A DNA stretch of 64,000 nucleotides from the IMG/VR virus record IMGVR_UViG_3300025870_000011, positions 1 through 64,000 of that record; one strand, 5' to 3'. Within the stretch, counting starts at the first letter, position 1. Each line of letters starts with the position of its first letter. The position numbers and the translations under genes are program-made. Shown here piece after piece: positions 1-6,865 of the stretch. The stretch comes from a virus. The notes beneath the pieces were generated by a model. That model made no database searches. It was not told where the DNA came from and saw only the letters and a list, made by a program, of their open reading frames with translations.

Positions 1-1
1 G

Positions 2-148
2 ATTATTCTCTCGATCATTGCATTCGTTGCAGGTTTTTTGGCAACGTGGCTTGCTACTAATGATCTTGGGAGTAATGTGGTAATTTTTACAAGTGAAGAG
101 GAACTTCAAGAATTGTGTTGGGATGGTTTAAGGAAGGGAGAGCCATGA
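2..148 (+). CDS. C-terminal end of a membrane protein (partial)
   Basis: An open frame enters from the left edge and stops at the TGA at 146-148, overlapping the next start as ATGA. The 48 visible residues begin with a hydrophobic stretch (IILSIIAFVAGFLATWLA) that would form one membrane helix, followed by an acidic tail. The tight ATGA coupling to the next gene supports it being real. Its function cannot be told from this fragment. Confidence 0.55.
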   Translation: MILSIIAFVAGFLATWLATNDLGSNVVIFTSEEELQELCWDGLRKGEP

Positions 149-363
149 CTGTTTTTAATCGATCTTGGGCTTTGATGAAGGAAGATATACCTCCTGAGTG
201 GAATAGGGGCTTTGATGAATACAAAGGTGCTGATTACGCACGACGAGATTACTGTGCATCGTGCGATCAATTTTTTGGCGCACCTCTTGACCTTAAGATT
301 ACTGAGGGCGACGAAACGCTTTGGTTTTGTTCACAATACTGCTTGAGGCATTGGTTACGATGA
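145..363 (+). CDS. Tagged small zinc-binding protein
   Basis: A 72-residue protein starting at ATG 145 behind a strong GGAAGGGAG ribosome site. It opens with the shared leader MTVFNRSWALMK, the form of the cassette tag that is nearly identical in the next gene. After the leader come CASC near residue 38 and FCSQYC near the C-terminus, a four-cysteine arrangement that would bind one zinc ion (treble-clef or MYM-like finger). It overlaps its downstream neighbour by four bases (ATGA), so the two are probably translationally coupled. The specific role is unknown. A longer upstream start is possible but would hide the tag and lacks a ribosome site. Confidence 0.75.
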   Translation: MTVFNRSWALMKEDIPPEWNRGFDEYKGADYARRDYCASCDQFFGAPLDLKITEGDETLWFCSQYCLRHWLR

Positions 364-383
364 CTGTTTTTAATCGATCTTGG
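145..383 (+). repeat. 24-bp direct repeat encoding the tag (two copies)
   Basis: Positions 145-168 and 360-383 are identical over 24 bases and encode the first eight residues of two adjacent genes whose remainders differ. The identity is at DNA level, beyond what protein conservation requires. Confidence 0.85.
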
Positions 384-812
384 ACTTTAATGAAAAGCGA
401 TATTGTTCGTTCTTCAATGGAACGAGTTCTTACACCCGAAGAGATTCAAGATATTGCTCAATACAATTACGATGTGACAAGAGGCAACCCAATGGTTTGG
501 GATTATGATATGACGGCAATGTTTCCAAGAGAATGCCGTAGTTGCCCCAACACCATTACTGATTTTGTTACAGGGATTCCAACAGATAATGAGCATGGCA
601 TATGTAGCGTTTGTATGAATCCGTCAATAGATGAGAAGAACGAAGAATCTATGATGGCAGAGGGATTTTTTGGATTATCACCAGATGATTTTAAGGAACA
701 TCTCGAAGGCGTTAAGCGTGGCAAAGAGATTGATGAATCGTCTGTTGATTTTGGCGATATAGGATCTCTCAATCAGAAACGTTTCCGTGATCAGATGGAG
801 GGGTATGAATGA
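360..812 (+). CDS. Tagged protein with zinc-ribbon-like cysteines
   Basis: A 150-residue protein starting at ATG 360, inside the stop of the preceding gene. The leader MTVFNRSWTLMK matches the preceding gene, including identical codons. Two cysteine pairs (CRSC near residue 58 and CSVC near residue 81) suggest a zinc ribbon. The C-terminal half is acidic and predicted helical, ending in EGYE. It ends in an ATGA overlap with the next tagged gene. No catalytic motif is visible, so the function is unassigned; a DNA- or protein-binding virion accessory is possible. Confidence 0.75.
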   Translation: MTVFNRSWTLMKSDIVRSSMERVLTPEEIQDIAQYNYDVTRGNPMVWDYDMTAMFPRECRSCPNTITDFVTGIPTDNEHGICSVCMNPSIDEKNEESMMAEGFFGLSPDDFKEHLEGVKRGKEIDESSVDFGDIGSLNQKRFRDQMEGYE

Positions 813-1135
813 CCGCCTTCGACCGAACATGGGATGTGCTCAAGTTAATGATGCCTCAAAAATTGGAACAAGAGCCAATTGTTGATATTTCATTTGATAC
901 AGGAGAGGATGAATGTTGTTCTCAATTTAGACCTGCTTTGGAGAGATGGTTTAGGAAAGGTATGACTTGTGATGAATTGTATAATGAAGTGACCGAATGT
1001 GTTGAAATGATTGAACGCAATCAAAGGCAAAGAAAACCGATGCCGAACCATGATTGGGTTAAGGTTGTTCCCGAAATATACCGTCAATGGAATGAGTGCA
1101 AAGAAAATAATAATCCGTTTGGGGGGATGGAATGA
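809..1135 (+). CDS. Tagged hypothetical protein
   Basis: A 108-residue protein with the leader MTAFDRTWDVLKLMMP. The remainder is helical and charged, with scattered cysteines (ECCSQF, MTCDEL, TECVEM, NECKEN) that do not form an obvious zinc motif. ATGA overlaps on both sides place it firmly in the translationally coupled cassette. I do not recognise the fold. Confidence 0.72.
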   Translation: MTAFDRTWDVLKLMMPQKLEQEPIVDISFDTGEDECCSQFRPALERWFRKGMTCDELYNEVTECVEMIERNQRQRKPMPNHDWVKVVPEIYRQWNECKENNNPFGGME

Positions 1136-1986
1136 CCGCCTTTGCTCAAACTTGGGATCTGGTAAAAGAGTGGACTCCTAACTGGCGTGAAACTGCCAGG
1201 AAACTGCCTAAATTAGACTGGCATCAGATCAGTCGCGGATATAACAACCGTGAGAATGGTGATTTCGATTTGCTTCCCAGTTATCTTGGATCGGGTGGAT
1301 CCTTTGATGCTTTTTACCACCCCTATGATGACAAATTTGCCATAAAATTACCACGAAAAAATAGTGAATCGTGGAGTGAGAGTGATGCCGATAATGGGGA
1401 AAGAATTATGAATTGGAGAATGGGTAAGCCGACAGGACGTGAGATCCAGGTTGGGCAACCTCTTCCTTCGATTTTAGAAAGTTATGGTTATCCGATTGCA
1501 TCAGAACTGAATGTCGATAACAGGTATATGGTTCAGCCTTACATTGAGCCTTCAACATATGCTCAGGCGACGAGAAGGAATCGAAAGAATAAGAGGCCAA
1601 ATGATGACGTAACAAATCGTTTGTTGCATCACACTTTTGGTGATCGATACCCCTCGAACTTTGGTATTGATCAGACGGGCAATTACCGATTTATAGATCC
1701 AGATATGGATTACAAAGCCACATATGATTGGTGGCCGATTGGTGGTTATGATTACAGAGGGGCAAAGACGAAGGCAAAGACGCAAGGAGAAGTCTTACAA
1801 CAACGATTAGACGATTACGGCATACAGTTGCCAGCAAGTTCTTTGTTAAACACACTTGACAAGTATGGATTTGAAAGAGATCATCATTCTCAATTGTTTG
1901 ATTTATTGACGGCGATAGAACCTTATTCAGATAACCCTCAAAGTGTTTTGATTGATGGCAAGGCCGAATTTTTGGAGGGCTACTGA
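1132..1986 (+). CDS. Tagged kinase-like protein (protein kinase/phosphotransferase fold)
   Basis: A 284-residue protein with the leader MTAFAQTWDLVKEWTP. Residues about 50-75 read LGSGGSFDAFYHPYDD then KFAIKLPRK, which looks like the glycine-rich loop and ATP-binding lysine of a kinase fold. Around residue 168, GDRYPSNFGIDQTGNYRFID resembles the catalytic D-x4-N and the following metal-binding D of aminoglycoside phosphotransferase/protein-kinase-like enzymes. The family is inferred from these motifs and their spacing. The gene at 2432 is a paralogue with the same motifs and the same C-terminal signature (PYSDNP, then DGK and EGY). A phosphotransferase acting on a host protein or small molecule is plausible, but the substrate is unknown. 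Confidence 0.65.
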   Translation: MTAFAQTWDLVKEWTPNWRETARKLPKLDWHQISRGYNNRENGDFDLLPSYLGSGGSFDAFYHPYDDKFAIKLPRKNSESWSESDADNGERIMNWRMGKPTGREIQVGQPLPSILESYGYPIASELNVDNRYMVQPYIEPSTYAQATRRNRKNKRPNDDVTNRLLHHTFGDRYPSNFGIDQTGNYRFIDPDMDYKATYDWWPIGGYDYRGAKTKAKTQGEVLQQRLDDYGIQLPASSLLNTLDKYGFERDHHSQLFDLLTAIEPYSDNPQSVLIDGKAEFLEGY

Positions 1987-2435
1987 TGGTTTTCGATAAA
2001 GCATGGGAACTCATGAAGGCGTACCGTGAACCCTCTTTATGGCATGGAACACTTTCTGAAAATGCTACGAAAATTTTAGAAGAGGGGTTTGAACCCTGGA
2101 CTTTTGGTGCTTTAGAAAGAGAAGAGGCTGAAAGATACGCTGAAGATCGATGGGATGATAGTCGGGATTCTGGACCTGCGGTATTAGGTTTTGATGTTCC
2201 AGAAGGAATGGATATGATTGATCCTCGAACAGAAGGTTATGATTTTGGCTCAGACTATGGGCATTACATTGTGAAACCTCCAATTCCTCCTAAATACATA
2301 CGCCCCTATGCAATAGGACATAACAAAATGACATATCAAGAATGGAGTGATTTTCTTAGAATGTTGCGTATATCGGATAGACTTGATTCGTTTTACTCAG
2401 AACTTGATGACGAGGCTTGGAGGCGAGGGCAATGA
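1986..2435 (+). CDS. Tagged ADP-ribosyltransferase-like protein (possible)
   Basis: A 149-residue protein with the leader MVFDKAWELMK. Immediately afterwards, LWHGTLSENATKILEEGFEP resembles the histidine-containing first strand and helix (H-G-T, then ILEEGF) of the ADP-ribosyltransferase/RNA 2'-phosphotransferase fold. EEAERYAEDRW fits the following helix, with a later hydrophobic strand (VLGFDVP). The catalytic glutamate is not securely placed, so activity is uncertain. The start overlaps the preceding stop by one base and the end overlaps the next gene as ATGA. If it is a transferase, the closest functional precedent is the virion-packaged Alt protein of phage T4, which ADP-ribosylates host targets; this is an analogy, not homology. 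Confidence 0.62.
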   Translation: MVFDKAWELMKAYREPSLWHGTLSENATKILEEGFEPWTFGALEREEAERYAEDRWDDSRDSGPAVLGFDVPEGMDMIDPRTEGYDFGSDYGHYIVKPPIPPKYIRPYAIGHNKMTYQEWSDFLRMLRISDRLDSFYSELDDEAWRRGQ

Positions 2436-3223
2436 GTTCCTTTGATGCTGCTTGGGATTCCATCGCAAAAGAATGGACTCCTGGTTGGCGTTATCGGGCT
2501 GCGGCTTTGCCGACTCTTGGCAAAAAAGATTTGTTGGGAATGTTTAATGACCAACCGTTTGAAAAAATTAAAGACTACGGGCAAGGTCAAACAATGCACT
2601 GGGTTCTCCCCCATCCAAACAATGACAACTTCATGGTAAAAGTTCCACGATCTATCTTTGCGGATATATCGGGTTTTGAACGCCCAATGTATGAACCTGA
2701 GTTTGATCCAGCAGAACGTTTTGGAACTGATTGGAGAGGGAAGAATCTAATTCAAGAGATGGAGGATTTAGGATTCCCTGTTGCTTCCGAACAGATGGCT
2801 GGCGATGGTTATTTGGTTCAGCCCCGACTTGAGATAGATCATCCCGATTTCGGCAAGAATTGGAAAGGAAGACCACGAAAAGGGGTGGCTGATATGTTGT
2901 TAGAACACGCAATTTCAGATCGTGGCAGTTCAAATTGGGGCATTGATCAAACAGGGAATTGGAGAATGCTTGATGTTGATTTAGGTTTGAGCGATCCAAG
3001 TGATTATTGGCCGAGTAGTGCAGAAAACATCGGTGAAACACTTCAACAAGGGTTAGACAAATGGGGAATACAGTTGCCAGCAAACAGGTTGTTGAACTTT
3101 ATGAGCAACATTGATCATAATAGCAAATCTCTTCAACATTACCTTGAAACAATTGAGCCATATTCGGACAATCCAGATAAAGTTGAAGTTGATGGCAAAA
3201 GCCCCTGGTCGGAGGGATATTGA
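2432..3223 (+). CDS. Tagged kinase-like protein, paralogue of the gene at 1132
   Basis: A 263-residue protein starting at ATG 2432 inside the previous stop. The leader MSSFDAAWDSIAKEWTP closely follows that of the 1132 gene. A strand pair ending in FMVKVPR supplies the putative ATP-binding lysine. Around residue 164, DRGSSNWGIDQTGNWRMLDV gives the D-x4-N and final aspartate of a kinase-like active site. The glycine-rich loop (GQGQTMHWVLP) is less typical. The C-terminal signature PYSDNP/DGK/EGY matches its paralogue. Two diverged copies flanking an unrelated gene suggest duplication followed by specialisation. Confidence 0.65.
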   Translation: MSSFDAAWDSIAKEWTPGWRYRAAALPTLGKKDLLGMFNDQPFEKIKDYGQGQTMHWVLPHPNNDNFMVKVPRSIFADISGFERPMYEPEFDPAERFGTDWRGKNLIQEMEDLGFPVASEQMAGDGYLVQPRLEIDHPDFGKNWKGRPRKGVADMLLEHAISDRGSSNWGIDQTGNWRMLDVDLGLSDPSDYWPSSAENIGETLQQGLDKWGIQLPANRLLNFMSNIDHNSKSLQHYLETIEPYSDNPDKVEVDGKSPWSEGY

Positions 3224-3224
3224 T

Positions 3225-4094
3225 ATGATTAGGATTTTTGAAGTTGGACCACGTGATGGGCTACAAAACCTGCCGCACGTTCCATCGACAGAAGATAAAA
3301 TTGAACTCATTAGGCTGCTACGTGATGCTGGCCTTACTCGAATAGAGGTTGCCTCATTCGTTCATCCAAAGGCAGTTCCTAACATGGCCGATGCAAAAGA
3401 TGTGTGTGATGCCTTCGATGACAAAACTGGATTCTCTGTTCTCATCCCAAACCAGCGTGGCCTTGATCGGGCAAGGGAATGTGGGATGACGCAATTCAAC
3501 ATTTTCTTTTCACCCATGAATTCATTCAACCTTGCGAACTATGGTTTAACACAGGAACAGATAATCGCCAACTATGAAACATCGCTGAAAGGGATCCCAA
3601 GAGATTGTATTCGAGTGTATATTTCAGAAGCGTTTGAAGCAACGATTGATGAATTAGCAAAAGCGGTCAAAGAAGGTTTGAAGTTTGGAGATCGGATTGT
3701 TTTGTGTGATACCAAAGGAACTGCTGATCCGTTTCAAATCGCAGTATCTGTACGGGCAACTCGTTATTTGACAGAATTCATATCTCTACATTTACATCAA
3801 GGAAAACATCTGATGGATAACGTTTCAACAGGATATGAACTTGGTGTTCGAGAATTCGATGCGAGCATAGGTGGATTAGGTGGTTGCCCGTTTGTTCAAG
3901 GATCTGGTGCTAACCTCGCAACTGAGGATTTGGTCAAGTGGTGTAATCAACAGGGCATTTCCTGTGGAGTAAAGTTGTCCGATCTCAAAGCGGCTCGCAA
4001 GTTAGCGCACAAGATCAAGAGTCCAACGATTAGGATTGCGGTTAAAAACAAATACAACGAAACAAAGAATAGATTCAAGGCGGTGTGGTTTTGA
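3225..4094 (+). CDS. Hydroxymethylglutaryl-CoA lyase-like protein (DRE-TIM metallolyase)
   Basis: A 289-residue protein, the normal length for HMG-CoA lyase. The family enzyme cleaves HMG-CoA to acetoacetate and acetyl-CoA in leucine catabolism and ketone metabolism. The start at ATG 3225, two bases after the upstream stop, gives the family-typical N-terminus MIRIFEVGPRDGLQN; the open frame further upstream only overlaps the neighbour. Motifs in order are GPRDGLQN (catalytic R and D), IEVASFVHP (metal-ligand E), HLHQGK (metal-binding H-x-H), and GGLGGCPF...NLATEDL with the active-site cysteine and the metal-ligand asparagine. All key residues are present; the aspartate usually after H-x-H is glutamine here. 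It is the only gene in this cassette without the shared leader, and its stop overlaps the next start (TTGA). A related lyase or carboxyltransferase activity cannot be excluded. Confidence 0.88.
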   Translation: MIRIFEVGPRDGLQNLPHVPSTEDKIELIRLLRDAGLTRIEVASFVHPKAVPNMADAKDVCDAFDDKTGFSVLIPNQRGLDRARECGMTQFNIFFSPMNSFNLANYGLTQEQIIANYETSLKGIPRDCIRVYISEAFEATIDELAKAVKEGLKFGDRIVLCDTKGTADPFQIAVSVRATRYLTEFISLHLHQGKHLMDNVSTGYELGVREFDASIGGLGGCPFVQGSGANLATEDLVKWCNQQGISCGVKLSDLKAARKLAHKIKSPTIRIAVKNKYNETKNRFKAVWF

Positions 4095-4789
4095 CGGCCT
4101 TCGACACCGCTTGGTCTTTGCTCAAAATGCCGTTTGTAGATCGTGGGCTTACTGCAACTCGTCTATATCAAGGTCGAAGAAGGGGAGAAGAAGATACAGG
4201 CTATTGGACTCCACATAAAGACAAGGCAGTTGCATACGCACTTTTTGGTCCAAGATATGATTACGACGACGAACCTTTTGTTGATTCAAAAGTTGATATT
4301 CCTGAAGTTTGGCAAGTTGATGCACCAAAAGAACACATTCCTTTGCCTCTTGATATGGATTACGTCGGTTTGGGTGATGCTTCTGGTGCAGTTGATAGAA
4401 GGCGTGTAGCATTTGAGGACAAAGACGGAATTATTTCGTCATTCAATCCCATTCGCATTCCTGATAAAGAATTGGCGAAAATAATCGCTCAAACCTTTAT
4501 TGCAGATTATCATTCAGGTGGTCGGTTTTTACAAGGCGATTCAATACCCAAAGAAAATTTTGAAACCGCTTTTGAGATGAGGAATAGCCCTTCATCGTTT
4601 TCAAATTGGGAGGGTCTATATGTTGATGATTCCGATCCTTCAAACGAAGAACTGATGGAATCACTTTCAACTCAATATGACGACGACCCTGAAGGCGAGA
4701 TTGATTGGGATTCGCTTACAACAACGATGGGCAAGTTGAAAAGAGGACAGTTAATTGATTTCATGCACAACTTGGAGGCTTACGAATGA
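4091..4789 (+). CDS. Tagged possible ADP-ribosyltransferase-like protein
   Basis: A 232-residue protein. The start is chosen at TTG 4091, which overlaps the lyase stop as TTGA and yields exactly the consensus leader MTAFDTAWSLLKMPFV; a GTG at 4085 would add two residues. After the leader, TRLYQGRRRGEEDTGYWTPH followed by DKAVAYALFG resembles the Y-x-G strand and downstream helix of small ADP-ribosyltransferase-like or RES-like proteins. The rest is acidic and helical with no secure catalytic residues. The assignment is tentative; presence of a real gene is secure from coupling and the leader. Confidence 0.68.
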   Translation: MTAFDTAWSLLKMPFVDRGLTATRLYQGRRRGEEDTGYWTPHKDKAVAYALFGPRYDYDDEPFVDSKVDIPEVWQVDAPKEHIPLPLDMDYVGLGDASGAVDRRRVAFEDKDGIISSFNPIRIPDKELAKIIAQTFIADYHSGGRFLQGDSIPKENFETAFEMRNSPSSFSNWEGLYVDDSDPSNEELMESLSTQYDDDPEGEIDWDSLTTTMGKLKRGQLIDFMHNLEAYE

Positions 4790-5109
4790 CGGCATTTGAC
4801 ACGGCTTGGCGATTGATGAAGTCTATTGACGATGATTCCAATGACGATGAGTTCATTGACAATTCTCAATTCAATAATCCAGTTGCCGCAAAGGTTGATG
4901 AAATAATGGATATATTCGGCGGCTCATCTCCACTGGAATGTTATTCATGTGGATTAGAAGGTCCAACTTCAACATTCGTGGGGTGGCATGGTGGGCGTGG
5001 GCGAAAATGTCCCGAATGTGGGTCTTATGAGGTTCACAAATACGATCCATCCATACCTGTTAATCCAGAATGGCTCGAAGACCAAAAAAAGAAGGACAAA
5101 CAACCCTAA
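4786..5109 (+). CDS. Tagged zinc-ribbon protein
   Basis: A 107-residue protein with the leader MTAFDTAWRLMKSIDDD. An acidic linker is followed by CYSCGLEGPTS and then CPECGSYEV, two CxxC knuckles about 20 residues apart, as in a rubredoxin-type zinc ribbon. The tail is lysine-rich. It is coupled to the upstream gene by ATGA and is the last gene before the intergenic region at 5110-5410, so it probably ends a transcription unit. Nucleic-acid or protein binding is the likely role. Confidence 0.75.
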   Translation: MTAFDTAWRLMKSIDDDSNDDEFIDNSQFNNPVAAKVDEIMDIFGGSSPLECYSCGLEGPTSTFVGWHGGRGRKCPECGSYEVHKYDPSIPVNPEWLEDQKKKDKQP

Positions 5110-5154
5110 CAGGGCTGAGAAGGTTTAATTTATAACCTCAACCTCGCAGTTAAT

Positions 5155-5289
5155 GTGCAAGAGGCTTTGCTCAAGCGAAGGCAACGTTTGTTTCGTATGC
5201 TCATGAAGCATGGATTGACCAATTATAGATCTGGAATTAGACCAGAATTGGAATCCGTCGAATCATGTGGTTTTAGTTATCAACGTTGA
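5155..5289 (+). CDS. Possible small basic protein (GTG start)
   Basis: A 44-codon frame begins at GTG 5155 and ends at TGA 5287-5289. The N-terminal half is basic and helical (QEALLKRRQRLFRMLMKHGL) and the rest is polar. There is no convincing ribosome site and the stop falls in a palindrome that may be a terminator, so this may be chance or part of an untranslated RNA. Confidence 0.22.
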   Translation: MQEALLKRRQRLFRMLMKHGLTNYRSGIRPELESVESCGFSYQR

Positions 5290-5306
5290 TCTACGTGTTT
5301 TTTTTT
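5279..5306 (+). terminator. Palindrome plus T9 run
   Basis: The perfect 12-bp palindrome ATCAACGTTGAT (5279-5290) is followed after seven bases by nine thymines (5298-5306). Poly-T after a possible stem fits transcription termination downstream of the tagged gene ending at 5109. Confidence 0.4.
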
Positions 5307-5340
5307 GAGGGGATCGGGCTACGCTCGAAACCATGCTTAA

Positions 5341-5368
5341 TTAGAGAAATCTCGCTAAATTTTTTTTT
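5341..5368 (+). terminator. Hairpin plus T9 run
   Basis: TTAGAGA (5341-5347) can pair with TCTCGCTAA (5350-5358) with a single A-G mismatch, followed directly by AA and nine thymines (5360-5368). This is the best intrinsic-terminator-like structure in the window and lies 40 bases before the next gene. Confidence 0.5.
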
Positions 5369-5410
5369 CCGTTGGAATGGCTTTATGTTTTGATGCGACT
5401 TGCGTAATTT

Positions 5411-5890
5411 ATGCCTAAGCCATTTGACACCGCTTGGGACTTGCTCAAAATGCCTATTGTTCCCCGTTCTCTTGTTCAAGACAAAAACGACAAAAGCAAG
5501 TATAGTGCTTCATTTAGAGATCCAAAAACAAATGAAATAATCCCTATGGAAATTGGTTTGGGAACGGGATGGTCTTATTCTAAAATTAAACACCCTAATG
5601 AAGAATGGCCTCGTTCTGAAACATCAATGACGAATTGGGGGTTTGACGGCTTGGGGAACAGTTATCAGGCCGACCAAACAAATACTCAATTGGAATATAG
5701 TAGAAGAGGATATGCAACCGCTTTGTATAACATTTTGGCGCACCTTTTGAAAGACAAGAGATACAAGGGTGTAATACGCGCAAGCGATGAACAAGCCGAA
5801 GATGGGCGAAGTTTTTGGCAAAATGCAAGGGCGACGGGAAAAACAAGTAAATACGGTTCATGGAGGGATGATTTGTATGACCGCCTTTGA
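5411..5890 (+). CDS. Tagged GNAT-like acetyltransferase (copy 1 of 3)
   Basis: A 159-residue protein with the leader MPKPFDTAWDLLKMPIVP. A beta-rich first half (YSASFRDPKTNEIIPMEIGL) leads to SRRGYATALYNILAHLL near residue 97, matching motif A of GNAT N-acetyltransferases (R-x-x-G-x-A for acetyl-CoA pyrophosphate binding). ASDEQAEDGRSFWQ near residue 125 matches the conserved C-terminal helix of the fold. It is the first of three tandem paralogues, all tagged. The stop overlaps the next gene by 14 bases. The substrate is unknown; protein or small-molecule acetylation is the family norm. Confidence 0.72.
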   Translation: MPKPFDTAWDLLKMPIVPRSLVQDKNDKSKYSASFRDPKTNEIIPMEIGLGTGWSYSKIKHPNEEWPRSETSMTNWGFDGLGNSYQADQTNTQLEYSRRGYATALYNILAHLLKDKRYKGVIRASDEQAEDGRSFWQNARATGKTSKYGSWRDDLYDRL

Positions 5891-6347
5891 TCAAGCGTGG
5901 GCGTTATTGAAAATGCCAATACAACCATACACCATAAGAGAGGTTGATGCCCCAGATTTTGAAAGTGTGTATCATGCCGATTTTTATGATCCCGAAAGTG
6001 ATGAAACATTACCAATGGAAGTTGGTATATCGGGTGAGTATAACTCAATTGAAGGCTTAATCCGAGATTCTAACCAAAATAAACCAAATAGAACAAGAGC
6101 ATTTGCTCGCTATGACGAGGGAGATCAAAGGGTTATGAACATGAAAGATGTTGAAACTTCTGAACCGTTCCGAAGAAGGGGGTATGCTTCTGGCTTGTAT
6201 GATTTGATGGCTTATGCCTTATCTCAAAGAAAAAAACCATACAGATTAGAACCTGATACAAGCCAATCACAAGAAGCGCATGAAATGTGGAATGCCAAAG
6301 CACCAAGCGGCCATTGGCCTCCAGAAAGAGCATGGAGGGATGCGTAG
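5877..6347 (+). CDS. Tagged GNAT-like acetyltransferase (copy 2 of 3)
   Basis: A 156-residue protein starting at ATG 5877, overlapping the previous gene; longer upstream starts would read through the neighbour and bury the tag. The leader is MTAFDQAWALLKMPIQ. YHADFYDPESDETLPMEVGI is the beta-hairpin seen in copy 1, and RRRGYASGLYDLMAYAL near residue 101 is the acetyl-CoA-binding motif A. DTSQSQEAHEMWN near residue 130 is the terminal helix. It ends at TAG, overlapping the following GTG start by one base. Confidence 0.72.
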   Translation: MTAFDQAWALLKMPIQPYTIREVDAPDFESVYHADFYDPESDETLPMEVGISGEYNSIEGLIRDSNQNKPNRTRAFARYDEGDQRVMNMKDVETSEPFRRRGYASGLYDLMAYALSQRKKPYRLEPDTSQSQEAHEMWNAKAPSGHWPPERAWRDA

Positions 6348-6865
6348 TGACCGCCTTCGACACCGCTTGGGCTATTGTGAAGATGCCTATTGTTCCTAAC
6401 CAGTTAGAATATCTCGGTGAAAGCCCCAACTTGGGCGGCGAAGATTCCTTTTTTACGGAAACAAAAAGGTGGAAAACAATGTTTCAAGATCCTAAAACGC
6501 AAGAATTGCTTCCCTTGTTTGTTGATTATGGGAATTATTTGAATCGAGAAGGTAAGAAATATCAATCGTTCAAAGGCTCAATCGGTGATGATAAACGGGG
6601 TGGAAGATTGCGGTATGAGGGTGATGATAGACGATCTATAACGGGAGTCAATTTTCACGATAATGTTGAAAGTCGCCACCCTTATTGGACTGAAACAAGA
6701 AAAGATCATAGAGAGAAAGGTTATGCTTCCGCTTTGTATGATGTGATTGCTTATTTGATGCAAAATGAAGGGGAATATGCGTTAAACCCTTCACATGAAC
6801 AAAAAGCGGCTGCAAAAGAAATGTGGAAAGGGCGAGAAAAATGGCCTGTGAGGGATGACCTATGA
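6347..6865 (+). CDS. Tagged GNAT-like acetyltransferase (copy 3 of 3)
   Basis: A 172-residue protein. GTG 6347 is chosen because it overlaps the previous stop and gives the leader VTAFDTAWAIVKMPIVP. The body repeats the layout of copies 1 and 2: MFQDPKTQELLPLFVDYG, then EKGYASALYDVIAYLM (motif A, here K instead of R before the glycine) and a terminal helix with HEQKAAAKEMW. An insertion of about 30 residues before motif A makes it the longest copy. It ends in ATGA overlap with the next gene. Confidence 0.7.
   Translation: MTAFDTAWAIVKMPIVPNQLEYLGESPNLGGEDSFFTETKRWKTMFQDPKTQELLPLFVDYGNYLNREGKKYQSFKGSIGDDKRGGRLRYEGDDRRSITGVNFHDNVESRHPYWTETRKDHREKGYASALYDVIAYLMQNEGEYALNPSHEQKAAAKEMWKGREKWPVRDDL

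Larger units (their letters stand above)
5110..5410. other. Intergenic region with two terminator-like elements
   Basis: This is the longest gene-poor stretch in the window. It contains an AT-rich segment (TTTAATTTATAA near 5124), a possible 44-codon ORF (5155-5289), a 12-bp palindrome followed by a T9 run (5279-5306), and a hairpin followed by a second T9 run (5341-5368). The next gene has no recognisable ribosome site, so a fresh promoter just upstream of 5411 is plausible. Nothing here looks like a tRNA. Confidence 0.5.
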
